From: GWE2-42-39 sp963668595
Lineage (GTDB): Bacteria; Bacteroidota; Bacteroidia; Bacteroidales; Prolixibacteraceae
Direction of reading: 5' to 3'
Assembly: GCA_963668595.1 (NCBI GenBank)
Contig: OY764876.1
Location: 868,001 to 932,000, forward strand
Length of the DNA stretch: 64,000 nt
Under the pieces are notes generated by a model, which saw nothing but the letters and a program-made list of their open reading frames with translations, searched no databases and had not been told where the DNA came from. Shown here piece after piece: positions 1 through 9,587 of this stretch (position 1 is the stretch's first letter; each line of letters opens with the position of its first letter). The position numbers and the translations under genes are program-made.

Positions 1-461
1 ACCCACGATTCGGAAATACGAATGTTGGGATCATAGGAAATAGTGTGGTTCCCCATGAAATTATAGCCCAAAAACAGCGGAAAATTGCTTGTGTTTTTAG
101 GTAAAAACATCAGTAGTTCGACGTATATTTCTTGTTCGTTTTTGCGCAGAAAAAGTCCGATTTGTTTACGTATTGCTGTTCCGTTTAAGGCCTGATCATC
201 GCGTTCCCAAACAATTGTATCACTCAGCGTTAAATTGCCAGGCACTTTTCCATACACTTCGTTCTGAAAAAGTGAAAGTAGTTCTGGTCGCCTGATTTTT
301 TCCCATTTTTTGACGGTGTTGATTTTTCGGTTCCGCTGAGAAATTAATAAATCAGGAACAACGTAACTCTCCGTTCTCTGATTTGTCATTTGTGCCGAAG
401 CAATATGGGAGGTAAGTTGCAGCAAAATAAATAGCCAGCAAAGAGAGCTAGCGATTCTCAT
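1..461 (-). CDS. CE15-like glucuronoyl esterase / acetyl xylan esterase family, N-terminal part (cut by window edge)
   Basis: Reading the minus strand from an ATG at 461 gives an open frame of about 153 residues that runs off the left edge. It begins MRIASSLCWLFILLQLTSH, a signal peptide ending near ASAQ, so the product is secreted. The mature start has VPDLLIS, then VKKWEKIRRPELLSLFQNEV and YGKVPG, the pattern I associate with the N-terminus of CE15 4-O-methylglucuronoyl methylesterases and related alpha/beta hydrolases of Bacteroidota, which cut lignin-carbohydrate or xylan ester bonds. The catalytic Ser/His residues lie beyond the edge and cannot be checked. The gene starts 14 bp inside the 3' end of the upstream antiporter gene, so the two are probably co-transcribed. 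Confidence 0.6.
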   Translation of the reverse strand, partial: MRIASSLCWLFILLQLTSHIASAQMTNQRTESYVVPDLLISQRNRKINTVKKWEKIRRPELLSLFQNEVYGKVPGNLTLSDTIVWERDDQALNGTAIRKQIGLFLRKNEQEIYVELLMFLPKNTSNFPLFLGYNFMGNHTISYDPNIRISESW

Positions 462-1716
462 CGGATGTTTCATTTTCAGAAAGAGTAAATATTTTTTCTT
501 GTTGTAATTTTTCAGTTGCTGAAGAATAAATTGATTTTATTCTGGCTCTTGGGCTGGCAATGAGTGAAGAAGCCATGATAAAGCTGGTTGCGATAATGAC
601 AACCATGAGTACTCCACTTTCGAAATCGGGCAGTTGAAATTCCGATGGAATTGCATAAAACAAAAGGATTGAAATCAAACCTCGCGGAGCAATAAAAATC
701 TGAGGTTTTATTTCGGTGCGTACAACCAATGCATAAAGTATTGTTCGAACCAAATAAATACTAACCAGAATGCCTGCGCTGATTAACCAGACCCAGCCAT
801 TGCTGATCGAATCCAGGGATAAGGTCATTCCGAAGACAACAAAAAAGAAGGTGCGTACAAGAAATGAGGTTTCAATGGTAATCATTTGAAAATTTCCGAA
901 AACCTGATCAATTAATTCCGGCTTAAACCACTTTTTTAAAGGTCCCCAGAGTAATATTTTATAGTTGCCCAGAAGTAATCCGAAGGCGAGAATAATAAGC
1001 AATGATGAAAAATGAAATAGTTTGGCGATTGAATAGAGAAGTACCAGTACGGCCAGAAACAGGAAAAATTTGGCGCCGGAACGTACATGCTGAATCACAT
1101 AAAGCAGGGCATAGCTTAAAACTACCGACATGATTACAGTAAGTAAAATGTTGCTACTTACAACAAATGCTACGTGTCCTGCGCTATTGGCATTCAGGTT
1201 TTCGAGCAATAAATAGAAACCCATAATTCCGATAATATCAGAAAAAGTACTTTCGTAAATCAGAAATTCTTTTTTCTGTCCGGAAAGATTACTTACCGAA
1301 GGAATAATAATGGCGCTACTCATTATTGAGAGTGGAATAGCGTAGATGAGAGCCGGCAATATTTCGAGTCCCTCCATAAAAAACTGGATGATAAATGCGA
1401 TCAGAAAAGAGGTTGCTGCCAGCGAAACAACTGCGATTGTGAACGATTTTAAAATTAGTGGCCATTTGCTGCGTTCCAGTTTCAGGTCAAGTGCTGCTTC
1501 AAGAACAATCATAATTAATCCGACAATGCCAAGTATTTCGAGCCACGACATGTATGCGGGTTGAATTTTAAAATAGTCGAGTAATTGACCAACTCCAACT
1601 CCTGTCAAAATGAGCAGAACAACGCTTGGAATATTAGTTCTTTTAGATAACAGGCCAAAAAAGAAAGACGAGATAATAATAATGCAAAGGCCTATGAGAA
1701 ATATATAGGAATTCAT
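448..1716 (-). CDS. Cation:proton antiporter (CPA/Kef-NhaP type membrane domain)
   Basis: A 422-residue, almost entirely hydrophobic protein with about 11-12 predicted membrane spans. The N-terminal stretch with GLLSKRTNIPSVVLLILTG and the later LEAALDLKL resemble the Na+/H+ exchanger domain of the CPA superfamily (Kef/NhaP), where the helix after the second span holds acidic residues. There is no C-terminal RCK/TrkA nucleotide-binding domain, only a short charged tail. The expected role is Na+ or K+ export against protons at the inner membrane; the ion cannot be told from sequence. ATG at 1716. The gene overlaps the start of the esterase gene by 14 bp. Confidence 0.8.
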   Translation of the reverse strand: MNSYIFLIGLCIIIISSFFFGLLSKRTNIPSVVLLILTGVGVGQLLDYFKIQPAYMSWLEILGIVGLIMIVLEAALDLKLERSKWPLILKSFTIAVVSLAATSFLIAFIIQFFMEGLEILPALIYAIPLSIMSSAIIIPSVSNLSGQKKEFLIYESTFSDIIGIMGFYLLLENLNANSAGHVAFVVSSNILLTVIMSVVLSYALLYVIQHVRSGAKFFLFLAVLVLLYSIAKLFHFSSLLIILAFGLLLGNYKILLWGPLKKWFKPELIDQVFGNFQMITIETSFLVRTFFFVVFGMTLSLDSISNGWVWLISAGILVSIYLVRTILYALVVRTEIKPQIFIAPRGLISILLFYAIPSEFQLPDFESGVLMVVIIATSFIMASSLIASPRARIKSIYSSATEKLQQEKIFTLSENETSDENR

Positions 1717-1811
1717 TCAGTATTCAATTGATTAGAAACATTAAAAATAATTGATTTTTTTGCGTATCCCAGCAAAATCGGGCGATTCTTTGTTTTTGAG
1801 TTTAAAAACAA

Positions 1812-1849
1812 ACAAGGCATTCTGCTTATTGAGGTACAGAATGCCTTGT
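1812..1849 (-). terminator. Rho-independent terminator after the AMP-ligase/acyltransferase gene
   Basis: Perfect 13-bp stem (1812-1824 with 1837-1849) and 12-nt loop. Read on the minus strand it lies just after the stop codon at 1860 and is followed by a T-rich run. Confidence 0.8.
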
Positions 1850-1859
1850 CATATTGATT

Positions 1860-4334
1860 TTATTTGTTGTTTATCGCAATTGATATTTGTTGTCTTATAA
1901 GCTCATTTAATTCATCTGCTTTCCTGTTCTCAGGGTAAACCGGAGGTAAGAAATCAACGGAAATTTTGGCGCCTCGCTTAATTTTTCGTTGCCCTGATGA
2001 CATGGCTTCGTAGGCTCCCTGGATGGCAATCGGAACAATCGGAATATTGAGTTCGGTACTCAATACTGCATATGTTTTTTTGAAATCGCCCAGTTCTCCA
2101 GTTAATGTACGTGTTCCTTCCGGGAAAATCAGAATTTTTTTGCCTTGTTTCACCACCTCCGCCATTTTCTGAATCGACATTTTCAGGTCTTTCGATAGAT
2201 CCATTACAATTACATTGGTACGGCTGGCCAAATATCTGCGGACTTTTCCGTTCACATGCTCCTTTTTAGCATAAGAATATGTATTCTGCAAAGTTTGCTT
2301 ATCCAGATAGGAGAGAACCAGAAAGGCATCCAGTTTGCTTTCGTGATTCGGGGCAAAAAAACATGGTCCGTCCGGAATATTTTCGAGTCCTTTTACTTCG
2401 AACGAGAAAAACATTCGAAATATAGAACGAACAGCTTTAACTACCGGACGAAGCAAAAATGAGGTTTTAGGCAGAATAACCGGCGAGTCATCTTTTAAAT
2501 CGCCTGACCAGGATGAATCGCTGTCAGCTTTGTGGAACAGTTTGTTTGCCTGAATGAATTCGGCAATTTTTCGAACAGAAGGAAAGCGCAGTAACTGCTC
2601 TTCTTCAATTTTTATCCCGAATTTCTTTTCAATGAAGACAATCAGACTGAGTTTGCTGAGTGAGTCCATCGAAATATCGAAAACCAAATGGTGATCGGGC
2701 AAAATATCCATGTCCACCTGTGTCTCAATAAACGACTTGATTGCCAGATATTCGGGAGTAGTGGGTTCCTGACTGTCTTTTTTTGTTTCTTTCTTTTCCA
2801 GAAACTCGGGAAATTTAAAACGTTGCAGTTTGGCAAGTCGTGTGCGGGGCAATTCATTTTTAATTAATGTGAATTGCATAATTCGCTTATACGAACTAAG
2901 TTCAACATTGAGTGGCGAAATTACTTGTTCGCGGAAATATTGATTTAAATCGTCAGCTCCGTTTTCTGAAAGGTATGCAAAGTCGGGCAGAATCAATGCA
3001 TGCAATACGTCGTTGTGCAGAAAAACACCTGCCTCTTTTACTGCCGGATTGAATGTCTCAAGTTTGTGCTCCAATTCCTGCGGATTAATGTTTTTTCCGT
3101 TTGGTAACACAATAATTTCTTTTTTTCGGCCGGTAATGTATAAATAGCCGTCTTTATCGAGATAGCCCAGGTCGCCGGTGTGCAACCATCCGTCAATCAA
3201 CACTTCTGCAGTTTCTTCCGGACGATTGTAGTATCCTTTCATAATGCTTGGCCCTTTGGCAACAATTTCGCCGTCGCGAATTTCAATTTGCAAGCCGGGA
3301 AGTGCCTGTCCTGTGGCTCCAATTCGTATTTTGCCCGGACGGGGAAAGGCAATCATCGGAGCGGCCTCGGTCATTCCGTACCCTTCCATAATGTCGAATC
3401 CAAGCGTGTAAAAGAAAGTTCCTACTTCGCGATTTAAGGCTGCACCACCGGCAATCATATATTGCAGGTGACCGCCAAAACCGTTATGTACTTTTTTGAA
3501 AATAATTCGCCCTAATTTGCGACTCTTGCTTTTCAGTACAAACCATAGTAAAAAACGACCAACAGCACTACCATCAATTTTTGCTTTAATGCCTCGATAC
3601 ATTAATTCATATAAACGAGGAACTCCCATGAATATGCCAACCTCATTGTCAGCAAAAGTTTTCATCAGGTCGGTCGATTGCATGGATGGTACCATGGCAA
3701 TACTGGCTCCTACATACAATGGGGCCATCATTGAACCAACCAACGGAAATACATGATGAAGGGGTAGAAAGATTATCGCTTGCCGATCGGCTTCAAATAT
3801 TTTTACATCTACCACTGCATTTATATTCATAAGCAGGTTAGTATATGAAAGCATTACTCCTTTCGGGCTTCCTGTCGTTCCTGAAGTATAAATAATGACA
3901 GCGGTTGAGTCGTCGTCTGATGCAGACATCCATGTGCTTTCCTGAAATGTTTCCGGTAAGCTCAGATCTTCAAAAACAATGACCTCCGGGTGGTGGCTGA
4001 TTCTGGTATTTACTTTTTCCATTGCTTCGTGCATGGCACGGCTGGTAAAAAGCAATTCGGGAGTGCAGTCGTCGATGATGTATGCTACATCGTCGGGTGA
4101 GGCTAAAAAGTCGATAGGGACAGCAATGCACTGATTTTGTAATGCTGCATAAAATGCATAAATCCACTCGATGCGATTCTCTGAATATATGGCAACTCTT
4201 GAGTAGTTTTTCCCTTTAAATAAAGAAGCGAAATACTCAATTTGCTGCAACACTTGCTGATAGGAAATATTTCCCTGTGTAGTAATTAGTGCTGGTTTAT
4301 CCGGGTTAATCCGGTTTATGATTGGCTTGCTCAT
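1860..4334 (-). CDS. Fused acyl-CoA/acyl-ACP synthetase, acyl carrier domain and 1-acylglycerol-3-phosphate acyltransferase
   Basis: An 824-residue three-part protein. Residues about 1-540 are an AMP-forming ligase with the P-loop signature YTSGTTGSPKG (149-159), a GYGMTEAAP motif and the hinge YITGRKKE. About 560-640 is a phosphopantetheine carrier domain with the attachment motif DSLS. About 655-824 is a PlsC-type acyltransferase with NHESKLD (HX4D catalytic motif) and FPEGTRT. The layout matches the Aas-like fusions of Bacteroidota that activate fatty acids and transfer them to lysophospholipid or glycerol phosphate at the membrane. No signal peptide. The carrier inserted between ligase and transferase suggests channelling of the acyl group without release. 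Exact acceptor unknown. Confidence 0.88.
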   Translation of the reverse strand: MSKPIINRINPDKPALITTQGNISYQQVLQQIEYFASLFKGKNYSRVAIYSENRIEWIYAFYAALQNQCIAVPIDFLASPDDVAYIIDDCTPELLFTSRAMHEAMEKVNTRISHHPEVIVFEDLSLPETFQESTWMSASDDDSTAVIIYTSGTTGSPKGVMLSYTNLLMNINAVVDVKIFEADRQAIIFLPLHHVFPLVGSMMAPLYVGASIAMVPSMQSTDLMKTFADNEVGIFMGVPRLYELMYRGIKAKIDGSAVGRFLLWFVLKSKSRKLGRIIFKKVHNGFGGHLQYMIAGGAALNREVGTFFYTLGFDIMEGYGMTEAAPMIAFPRPGKIRIGATGQALPGLQIEIRDGEIVAKGPSIMKGYYNRPEETAEVLIDGWLHTGDLGYLDKDGYLYITGRKKEIIVLPNGKNINPQELEHKLETFNPAVKEAGVFLHNDVLHALILPDFAYLSENGADDLNQYFREQVISPLNVELSSYKRIMQFTLIKNELPRTRLAKLQRFKFPEFLEKKETKKDSQEPTTPEYLAIKSFIETQVDMDILPDHHLVFDISMDSLSKLSLIVFIEKKFGIKIEEEQLLRFPSVRKIAEFIQANKLFHKADSDSSWSGDLKDDSPVILPKTSFLLRPVVKAVRSIFRMFFSFEVKGLENIPDGPCFFAPNHESKLDAFLVLSYLDKQTLQNTYSYAKKEHVNGKVRRYLASRTNVIVMDLSKDLKMSIQKMAEVVKQGKKILIFPEGTRTLTGELGDFKKTYAVLSTELNIPIVPIAIQGAYEAMSSGQRKIKRGAKISVDFLPPVYPENRKADELNELIRQQISIAINNK

Positions 4335-4512
4335 CTCTTTCAGTTTAAAATTCTCAGGAGAGAAGCATTCATGTTATGGCATTGAAAAAATACCTGTTAG
4401 ATTCCCTTTCCCCCGAATCAAATTCGGCACAATGATACAAATTCCCGTATGAATCAGGAGCGTTTGCATGCATTTTTTACTGAAAAGATGCTTCCCGTGT
4501 TGTTGTAAATAC

Positions 4513-4716
4513 CTACTTTTTTAGCGATTCTTTCGATTTTTGGTCGTTTTTCTGGTATTTCACGACTGTGAACAGAGGAATGAACACAAAAAAGAAAATA
4601 CAGGCTGAAATAATTATCGGAACAATGGCTGACAGGTTAGTGAATAGCTGAAAGAATAGTGCAACGCCAAAAACAATGATTGAACCGGGACCTAATAATA
4701 ACAGTAAGTATTTCAT
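4513..4716 (-). CDS. Small two-span membrane protein of unknown function
   Basis: A 67-residue protein with two hydrophobic segments (about 3-27 and 31-52) and a lysine/serine-rich tail, so probably an inner-membrane hairpin with both ends in the cytoplasm. It lies 178 bp downstream of the start of the acyltransferase fusion gene, on the same strand. I do not recognise the family. The frame is supported by an ATG start, clean hydrophobic pattern and positive tail, but it is short. Confidence 0.5.
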   Translation of the reverse strand: MKYLLLLLGPGSIIVFGVALFFQLFTNLSAIVPIIISACIFFFVFIPLFTVVKYQKNDQKSKESLKK

Positions 4717-5137
4717 GTGTATAAATTTTCAAAGTTGGTTCGTATAATTTTCGTATCAACTTTTGTTTTTCAATTAAAATCTCAACGTATGGAATAGCCA
4801 TTTATTCATTTTCGCTTAGTATGAGCTTTAGCTCTTATGGCTATTTCATGTGTTTATTTTTTGTTTTTTATTGCCACATGGAATTCGCATGATGGAAGAA
4901 TAATCATTTCGATTGGTGTTCCCGTAAATCATGCTCATTTCATTCGTATATATTTAGAACAACTTAACCCGTTGTGAGAAAATCCTCAGTTTAATGAATT
5001 TTACACAACGGGTTAAGAGGTTGATTATTTGCTGAAACAAAGAATAGTGCCCTGGGTATTTTTGAGTTTTGTATTGAACTTTCAGGGTTTATATATGCTC
5101 GTTTCTTTAGTTAAATAATTTGTTTTTAATGGTGTAT
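4717..5137. other. Intergenic region with one long inverted repeat
   Basis: No gene seen. AT-rich, with T-runs near 4855-4875 and a 14-bp inverted repeat at 4963-5017 described separately. Confidence 0.6.
4963..5017 (-). repeat. Perfect 14-bp inverted repeat, 27-nt loop, downstream of the GH35 gene
   Basis: Arms 4963-4976 and 5004-5017 are exact reverse complements (cttaacccgttgtg). It lies about 120 bp after the galactosidase stop codon on the minus strand. No strong T-run follows, so it is a weak terminator candidate; it may be a small palindromic repeat or RNA-stabilising hairpin. Confidence 0.6.
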
Positions 5138-6946
5138 CTATTCCATCCGTTTAACTCCTTTTACAGGCATCGGTTTGAGCATATGAAGATCAAAAATTAT
5201 GATTTCGTTTTTGCCTTTATTCAACCACGAGGCTGGGCAATAAAGTTGTTTTTGCGGACCAATATTCCAGTAGCGGCCCAGATTGTGCCCGTTTACCCAA
5301 ACCACCCCTTTTTCCCATTGACTAACATCAATATAGGTGTCGCCAGTTGCTGTTAACTGAAATTCGCCAGAAAAGAAAATTCCCGGACAGCTTGTTTCTT
5401 TAGAAGAAAATTGAAGGTTTTTTAAGTATGCTTCGTCAAACGGCAGAGAGTAAATCTTCCAGTTCATCAAGGTCATTCCATTAAGTGAGACACGCTCTGT
5501 GATTCCTTTTCTGTCGATCATGTATTCGGCAAAGTTGATACGTCCCATTCCTTCAACCAGAATGTCTAGTTGTGGATTTGCTGAGCCTGAGGCTGGAAGT
5601 TCGATGATATTTTCTTCTTTCGAACGATCGAGCTTCCCGACATATTTTCCGTCGATAAATACCGTGGCGTAATCGTGCAGATCGGTAATCCGAAGCTTTC
5701 CTCTTTTGTGCCCGATTAATTCGGTTCTATATAGAATAAAGCCTCCTTTTTGTCCGAACATTTCCATCGGTTTAGGCTGTGGCGAATGGATTGCCTGAGG
5801 GAGGTTGTTCCATACCGGGGCTGAAGCAGTAAGCGTAATTTCCGGAATTTCGATAACCGGAAGTGCTGCTGGAATAGCTGGTATCTTTTTTCGGGCCGGT
5901 AAATAGCTGGCCAGCAAACGGCGGAGTGCCATGTATTTGGGAGTGGCCTGTCCCATTTCGTTCACCGGGGCATCGTAATCGTAGCTGGTTACATCGGGTT
6001 GGTACTGTGTGGGACTAAATGCATTTGCTCCGGCCCAGTAACCAAAATTAGTTCCTCCGTGGATAACGTAGAAATTGAATGATTTTTTGTTGTCCATTAG
6101 CCACTTCACATCTTTTAGTAGTTCTGTGGTGTCGGGACGTTGCCATTCTTCGCCCCAATGGGTTAACCAACCGGGATATAATTCGCTGCAGAATGATGGC
6201 ACATTCGAATTAATTTTGGAAGCTTCGGCAAAGTTGGATTCGCTAGCTCCCGGATCAAGTCCAATCGCAGCATTGGGTAATGAACCGGCTTCGAGCATCG
6301 CCGGACTTGCACCATCTGCGGTATAAAAAGGAACTTCAATACCATTTTCCTTCCATACTTCTTCAACCCATTTCATATAGGTGCGGTCGTTTCCGTAACT
6401 TCCGTATTCGTTTTCGGCTTGAACCATCAGGATTGGGCCTCCTTTGGTAACCTGAAAATCGTTCACTTGAAGAGCCAGCGTTTTGATGTAACGCTCAACC
6501 GCCTCGGTATAACGGGGATCCATGCATCGAACTTTGATATCAGGAATGCTGAGCAAATAAGAGGGGAGTCCGCCAAAGTCCCATTCTGCACAAACATAAG
6601 GGCCAGGACGTAATAGCACAAACATTCCTTCTTCCTGAACAATTTGAATAAACCGGGCGATATTATGGTTCCCGGTTTGAAAATCGAATACGCCGGGTTC
6701 TGATTCGTGGTAATTCCAGAAGATGTATGCCGCAATTGTATTGCAGCCCATTGCTTTAGCCATTTGAACGCGATGCCTCCAGTATTCAACCGGAATTCGG
6801 GCAGGGTGCATCTCCCCTGAAATAATCTGAAATGGTTTATCATCGAGCAGAAACTCAGATTTTTCAAGCTTAAACGAATGAACTTTTTCCTGAGCGATTC
6901 CACAAAATGGCAACAGAATAAGAAGAAGAAAACAGTAGTGTTTCAT
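5138..6946 (-). CDS. Secreted beta-galactosidase, glycoside hydrolase family 35
   Basis: A 602-residue protein with a signal peptide (about 1-19, cut near GIAQ). The GH35 TIM barrel begins at ISGEMHPARIP (42-52). GGPILMVQAENEYG (169-182) carries the acid/base Glu180, and CSELYPGW (253-260) carries the nucleophile Glu255. The C-terminal third has jelly-roll segments such as WEKGVVWVNGHNLGRYW, typical of the GH35 galactose-binding beta domains. It hydrolyses terminal non-reducing beta-D-galactose residues, likely in the periplasm or at the cell surface, from plant or algal galactans or glycans. Length matches bacterial GH35 enzymes. No SusC/SusD pair is adjacent, so this is not a full polysaccharide utilisation locus. 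Confidence 0.93.
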   Translation of the reverse strand: MKHYCFLLLILLPFCGIAQEKVHSFKLEKSEFLLDDKPFQIISGEMHPARIPVEYWRHRVQMAKAMGCNTIAAYIFWNYHESEPGVFDFQTGNHNIARFIQIVQEEGMFVLLRPGPYVCAEWDFGGLPSYLLSIPDIKVRCMDPRYTEAVERYIKTLALQVNDFQVTKGGPILMVQAENEYGSYGNDRTYMKWVEEVWKENGIEVPFYTADGASPAMLEAGSLPNAAIGLDPGASESNFAEASKINSNVPSFCSELYPGWLTHWGEEWQRPDTTELLKDVKWLMDNKKSFNFYVIHGGTNFGYWAGANAFSPTQYQPDVTSYDYDAPVNEMGQATPKYMALRRLLASYLPARKKIPAIPAALPVIEIPEITLTASAPVWNNLPQAIHSPQPKPMEMFGQKGGFILYRTELIGHKRGKLRITDLHDYATVFIDGKYVGKLDRSKEENIIELPASGSANPQLDILVEGMGRINFAEYMIDRKGITERVSLNGMTLMNWKIYSLPFDEAYLKNLQFSSKETSCPGIFFSGEFQLTATGDTYIDVSQWEKGVVWVNGHNLGRYWNIGPQKQLYCPASWLNKGKNEIIIFDLHMLKPMPVKGVKRME

Positions 6947-7168
6947 AAAATTTAAGGTTTCATTTATAACCGCAGCAATTTAATGGTTTTGTTTGTTTAC
7001 AAAATATGATAAATGATAGAAATTGAAATTTTAAAATGATGATAGAAAAATAATTGCTTTTGGGCCTTTGGGTGATTTTCTTTTTATGTGATTGTTCCCA
7101 TGTATCGCTTTGTTTTATACATGGTTATTTCGTCAGAATATTCGTAGTTTAATAAAATGCGAAATCAG

Positions 7169-8476
7169 TCAGGAATTTAAAAATTGCTTGTATGCATCAA
7201 TTGCCCTGTTGCGGGCAAAGGTGTGTTCAACAATGGGCGCACAATATTTTTCTGTTTGAAATTCCGGTACCCATTGCCGGATATATTTGTTCTCCGGATC
7301 GAATTTTTGAGCCTGCATCGTCGGGTTGAAAACCCGGAAGTAGGGAGCGGCATCGCATCCCGATCCTGCAGCCCATTGCCAGCCTCCATTGTTTGCGGCG
7401 AGATCGAAATCAAGCAGTTTTTCTGCAAAATACGCTTCGCCCCAGCGCCAGTCAATAAGCAGGTGTTTGCACAAGAAACTGGCAACAACCATGCGTACGC
7501 GATTGTGCATGTAGCCCGACGAATTCAACTCGCGCATTCCTGCGTCCACCATCGGATAGCCGGTTTCGCCCCGGCACCATTTGGCAAAATCTGCTTCGTT
7601 GTTATGCCATTGAATGCGATCGTAAGCTGGCTTAAAGCTGTTTTTTTCTACGTGCGGAAAGTGCCAAAGAATATCCATATAAAAATTACGCCAGGCCAAT
7701 TCGTTCAGTAATTTATCGGAATGAAGAAAAGCCTGTTGGGTAACTTTTCTGATGCTGATTGTTCCAAACCGAAGGTGAACGCTGAGTCGCGTTGTGGCGT
7801 TTTGGGCCGGAAAGTCGCGCAAATCTCCGTATTTGTGCATTATTTCTTCGGAAAGAATATAATTGCTCACTTGCATGGATGATTGAGTGAAGCCAATTTG
7901 TTCGAGTGTTGGCAAGTGAAACGGAGAAGTCTTCACCAAATTGTGAAGAATATGTTGCGATGCAAATCCCTGAGTTTTCGAACTATCAAATTTAGCAAGC
8001 CATTTGCGGTAATACGGTGTGAAGACAGTATAGGGGAAACCGTCTTCTTTTACAATTTCATGTCGATCGAATATCAGTTGATCTTTAAAATCACGAAATT
8101 GAGTACCTCTGACTTGTAAAAATTGCGCTATTTCCCGATCGCGTTTCCGTGCATAAGGTTCGTAATCGCGATTCGTAAAAACAGTATTTATTGTGTATTC
8201 GTTGGCTAATTGCTCAAATGCTTCGAGTGGAGTGCCGTGTATCACTTTTAATGAACTGCCATGCGTTTCCAATTCGCTTTTTAACTTTTCAATCTGACGG
8301 TGAATAAATGTGACCCGCGAATCATCTCCGGGTAATTGTTTCAGAATGTTGGTGTCAAAAACAAAAACAGGTAAAACAGGAATGCCTGCTTGCAAGGCCT
8401 GAAAAAGTCCTGCGTTGTCTTCGGTACGAAGATCGCGTCTGAACCAGAATATGTTGATGGGAGATTTCATTTTCAT
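7169..8476 (-). CDS. phr: Deoxyribodipyrimidine photolyase / cryptochrome family
   Basis: A 435-residue protein starting at the ATG at 8476 (another ATG at 8470; the longest frame starts at a TTG I reject). The N-terminus INIFWFRRDLRTEDNAGL is the antenna-chromophore domain of class I photolyases. The C-terminal half has the FAD pocket: LAWRNFYMDILWH, CRGETGYPMVDAGMRELN, MHNRVRMVVASFL and WQWAAGSGCDAAPYFRVFNP. These mark a light-driven CPD repair enzyme that uses reduced FAD to split pyrimidine dimers. Some cryptochromes share the same residues, so repair function is probable rather than certain. Divergent from the threonine aldolase gene, with an 85-bp shared upstream region. Confidence 0.92.
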   Translation of the reverse strand: MKMKSPINIFWFRRDLRTEDNAGLFQALQAGIPVLPVFVFDTNILKQLPGDDSRVTFIHRQIEKLKSELETHGSSLKVIHGTPLEAFEQLANEYTINTVFTNRDYEPYARKRDREIAQFLQVRGTQFRDFKDQLIFDRHEIVKEDGFPYTVFTPYYRKWLAKFDSSKTQGFASQHILHNLVKTSPFHLPTLEQIGFTQSSMQVSNYILSEEIMHKYGDLRDFPAQNATTRLSVHLRFGTISIRKVTQQAFLHSDKLLNELAWRNFYMDILWHFPHVEKNSFKPAYDRIQWHNNEADFAKWCRGETGYPMVDAGMRELNSSGYMHNRVRMVVASFLCKHLLIDWRWGEAYFAEKLLDFDLAANNGGWQWAAGSGCDAAPYFRVFNPTMQAQKFDPENKYIRQWVPEFQTEKYCAPIVEHTFARNRAIDAYKQFLNS

Positions 8477-8561
8477 CAATTCATTAAAGTAAATGCAAAC
8501 ATTTTTCCTTTTAATTTTTCTATCTTTCTCACTCGAAAAATCAAATATAAGAAGAATAAAA

Positions 8562-9587
8562 ATGAAGCGAGGATTTGCCAGTGATAATAATTCGGGAGTG
8601 CATCCGGAGGTGTTGAAAAAAATGGGAGAAGTGAATGATGGCCATGTAGTTGGTTATGGTGGTGATTCGTTTACCGAAGAAGCAATTGCTCTTTTTCGTA
8701 AAGAGTTCGGATCGGATACCGAAGTGTTTTTTGTTTTCAACGGAACGGGAGCCAACGTATTGTCGCTGTCGTCACTCACCAATTCGTTTCATTCGGTTAT
8801 TTGTGCTGAAACGGCACACATTCAGGAAGATGAATGTGGTGCTCCGGAAAAATTTACCGGTTGCAAACTGTTGCCTGTTGAAACGCATGACGGAAAACTC
8901 AGTCCGGAGCAAATTCTGCCTCATTTAAAAGGCTTCAATTTTGAGCATCATTCGCAACCCCGGGTGATTTCAATTTCGCAGGTTACCGAAATGGGCACTT
9001 TATATAGCGTGGACGAAATTCGTGCTTTGGCTGATCTGGCGCATTCGCACGGAATGTACCTGCACATGGATGGCGCACGTTTGGCCAATGCCGCCGCAGC
9101 ACTCGATTTGCCTTTTCGCACATTTACCCGCGATGCAGGTGTGGATGTACTATCGTTTGGTGGAACCAAAAATGGACTGATGATGGGCGAGGCGGTTCTG
9201 TTTTTTAATGCAGAGTTGTGTCGCAATACAAAATATGTGCGAAAACAAAGCATGCAACTTTATTCGAAAATGCGTTTTGTTGCTGCGCAGTTCCTAGCCT
9301 ATTTTCATCACGATTTGTGGAAAGTAAATGCACGTCATGCCAATCGTATGGCGCGATTACTGGCTACTGAAGTGGCTAAAATTCCACAGGTACAGGTAAC
9401 CCAAAAAGTGGAAGCGAACGGTGTTTTTGCTATTGTTCCGGCTCATATTATTCCGCAGCTTCAGGAAAAATATTTCTTTTATGTCTGGGATGAACGACGC
9501 TCCGAAGTACGCTGGATGTGCTCGTTTGATACACAGGACGAAGATGTTCTGGAATTTTCAGCATGGATAAAAAAATTGCTTGAGTGA
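8562..9587 (+). CDS. Low-specificity L-threonine aldolase (PLP enzyme)
   Basis: A 341-residue fold-type I PLP enzyme. I place the start at the ATG at 8562 (MKRGFASDNN), because the residues upstream do not resemble the family, whose members begin with a FxSDN motif. The PLP lysine is Lys203 in SFGGTKNGLMMGEA, and Asp170 in HMDGARLANA contacts the pyridine nitrogen. It splits L-threonine or L-allo-threonine into glycine and acetaldehyde, and may act on other beta-hydroxy amino acids. The stop codon overlaps the GTG start of the rhomboid gene (GTGA), so the two are translationally coupled. Confidence 0.88.
   Translation: MKRGFASDNNSGVHPEVLKKMGEVNDGHVVGYGGDSFTEEAIALFRKEFGSDTEVFFVFNGTGANVLSLSSLTNSFHSVICAETAHIQEDECGAPEKFTGCKLLPVETHDGKLSPEQILPHLKGFNFEHHSQPRVISISQVTEMGTLYSVDEIRALADLAHSHGMYLHMDGARLANAAAALDLPFRTFTRDAGVDVLSFGGTKNGLMMGEAVLFFNAELCRNTKYVRKQSMQLYSKMRFVAAQFLAYFHHDLWKVNARHANRMARLLATEVAKIPQVQVTQKVEANGVFAIVPAHIIPQLQEKYFFYVWDERRSEVRWMCSFDTQDEDVLEFSAWIKKLLE

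Noticed and set aside
5138..6946. Polysaccharide utilisation locus with the GH35 and sulfatase genes
   Set aside because: The genes lie about 13 kb apart, on their own terminators, with no SusC/SusD pair or regulator.
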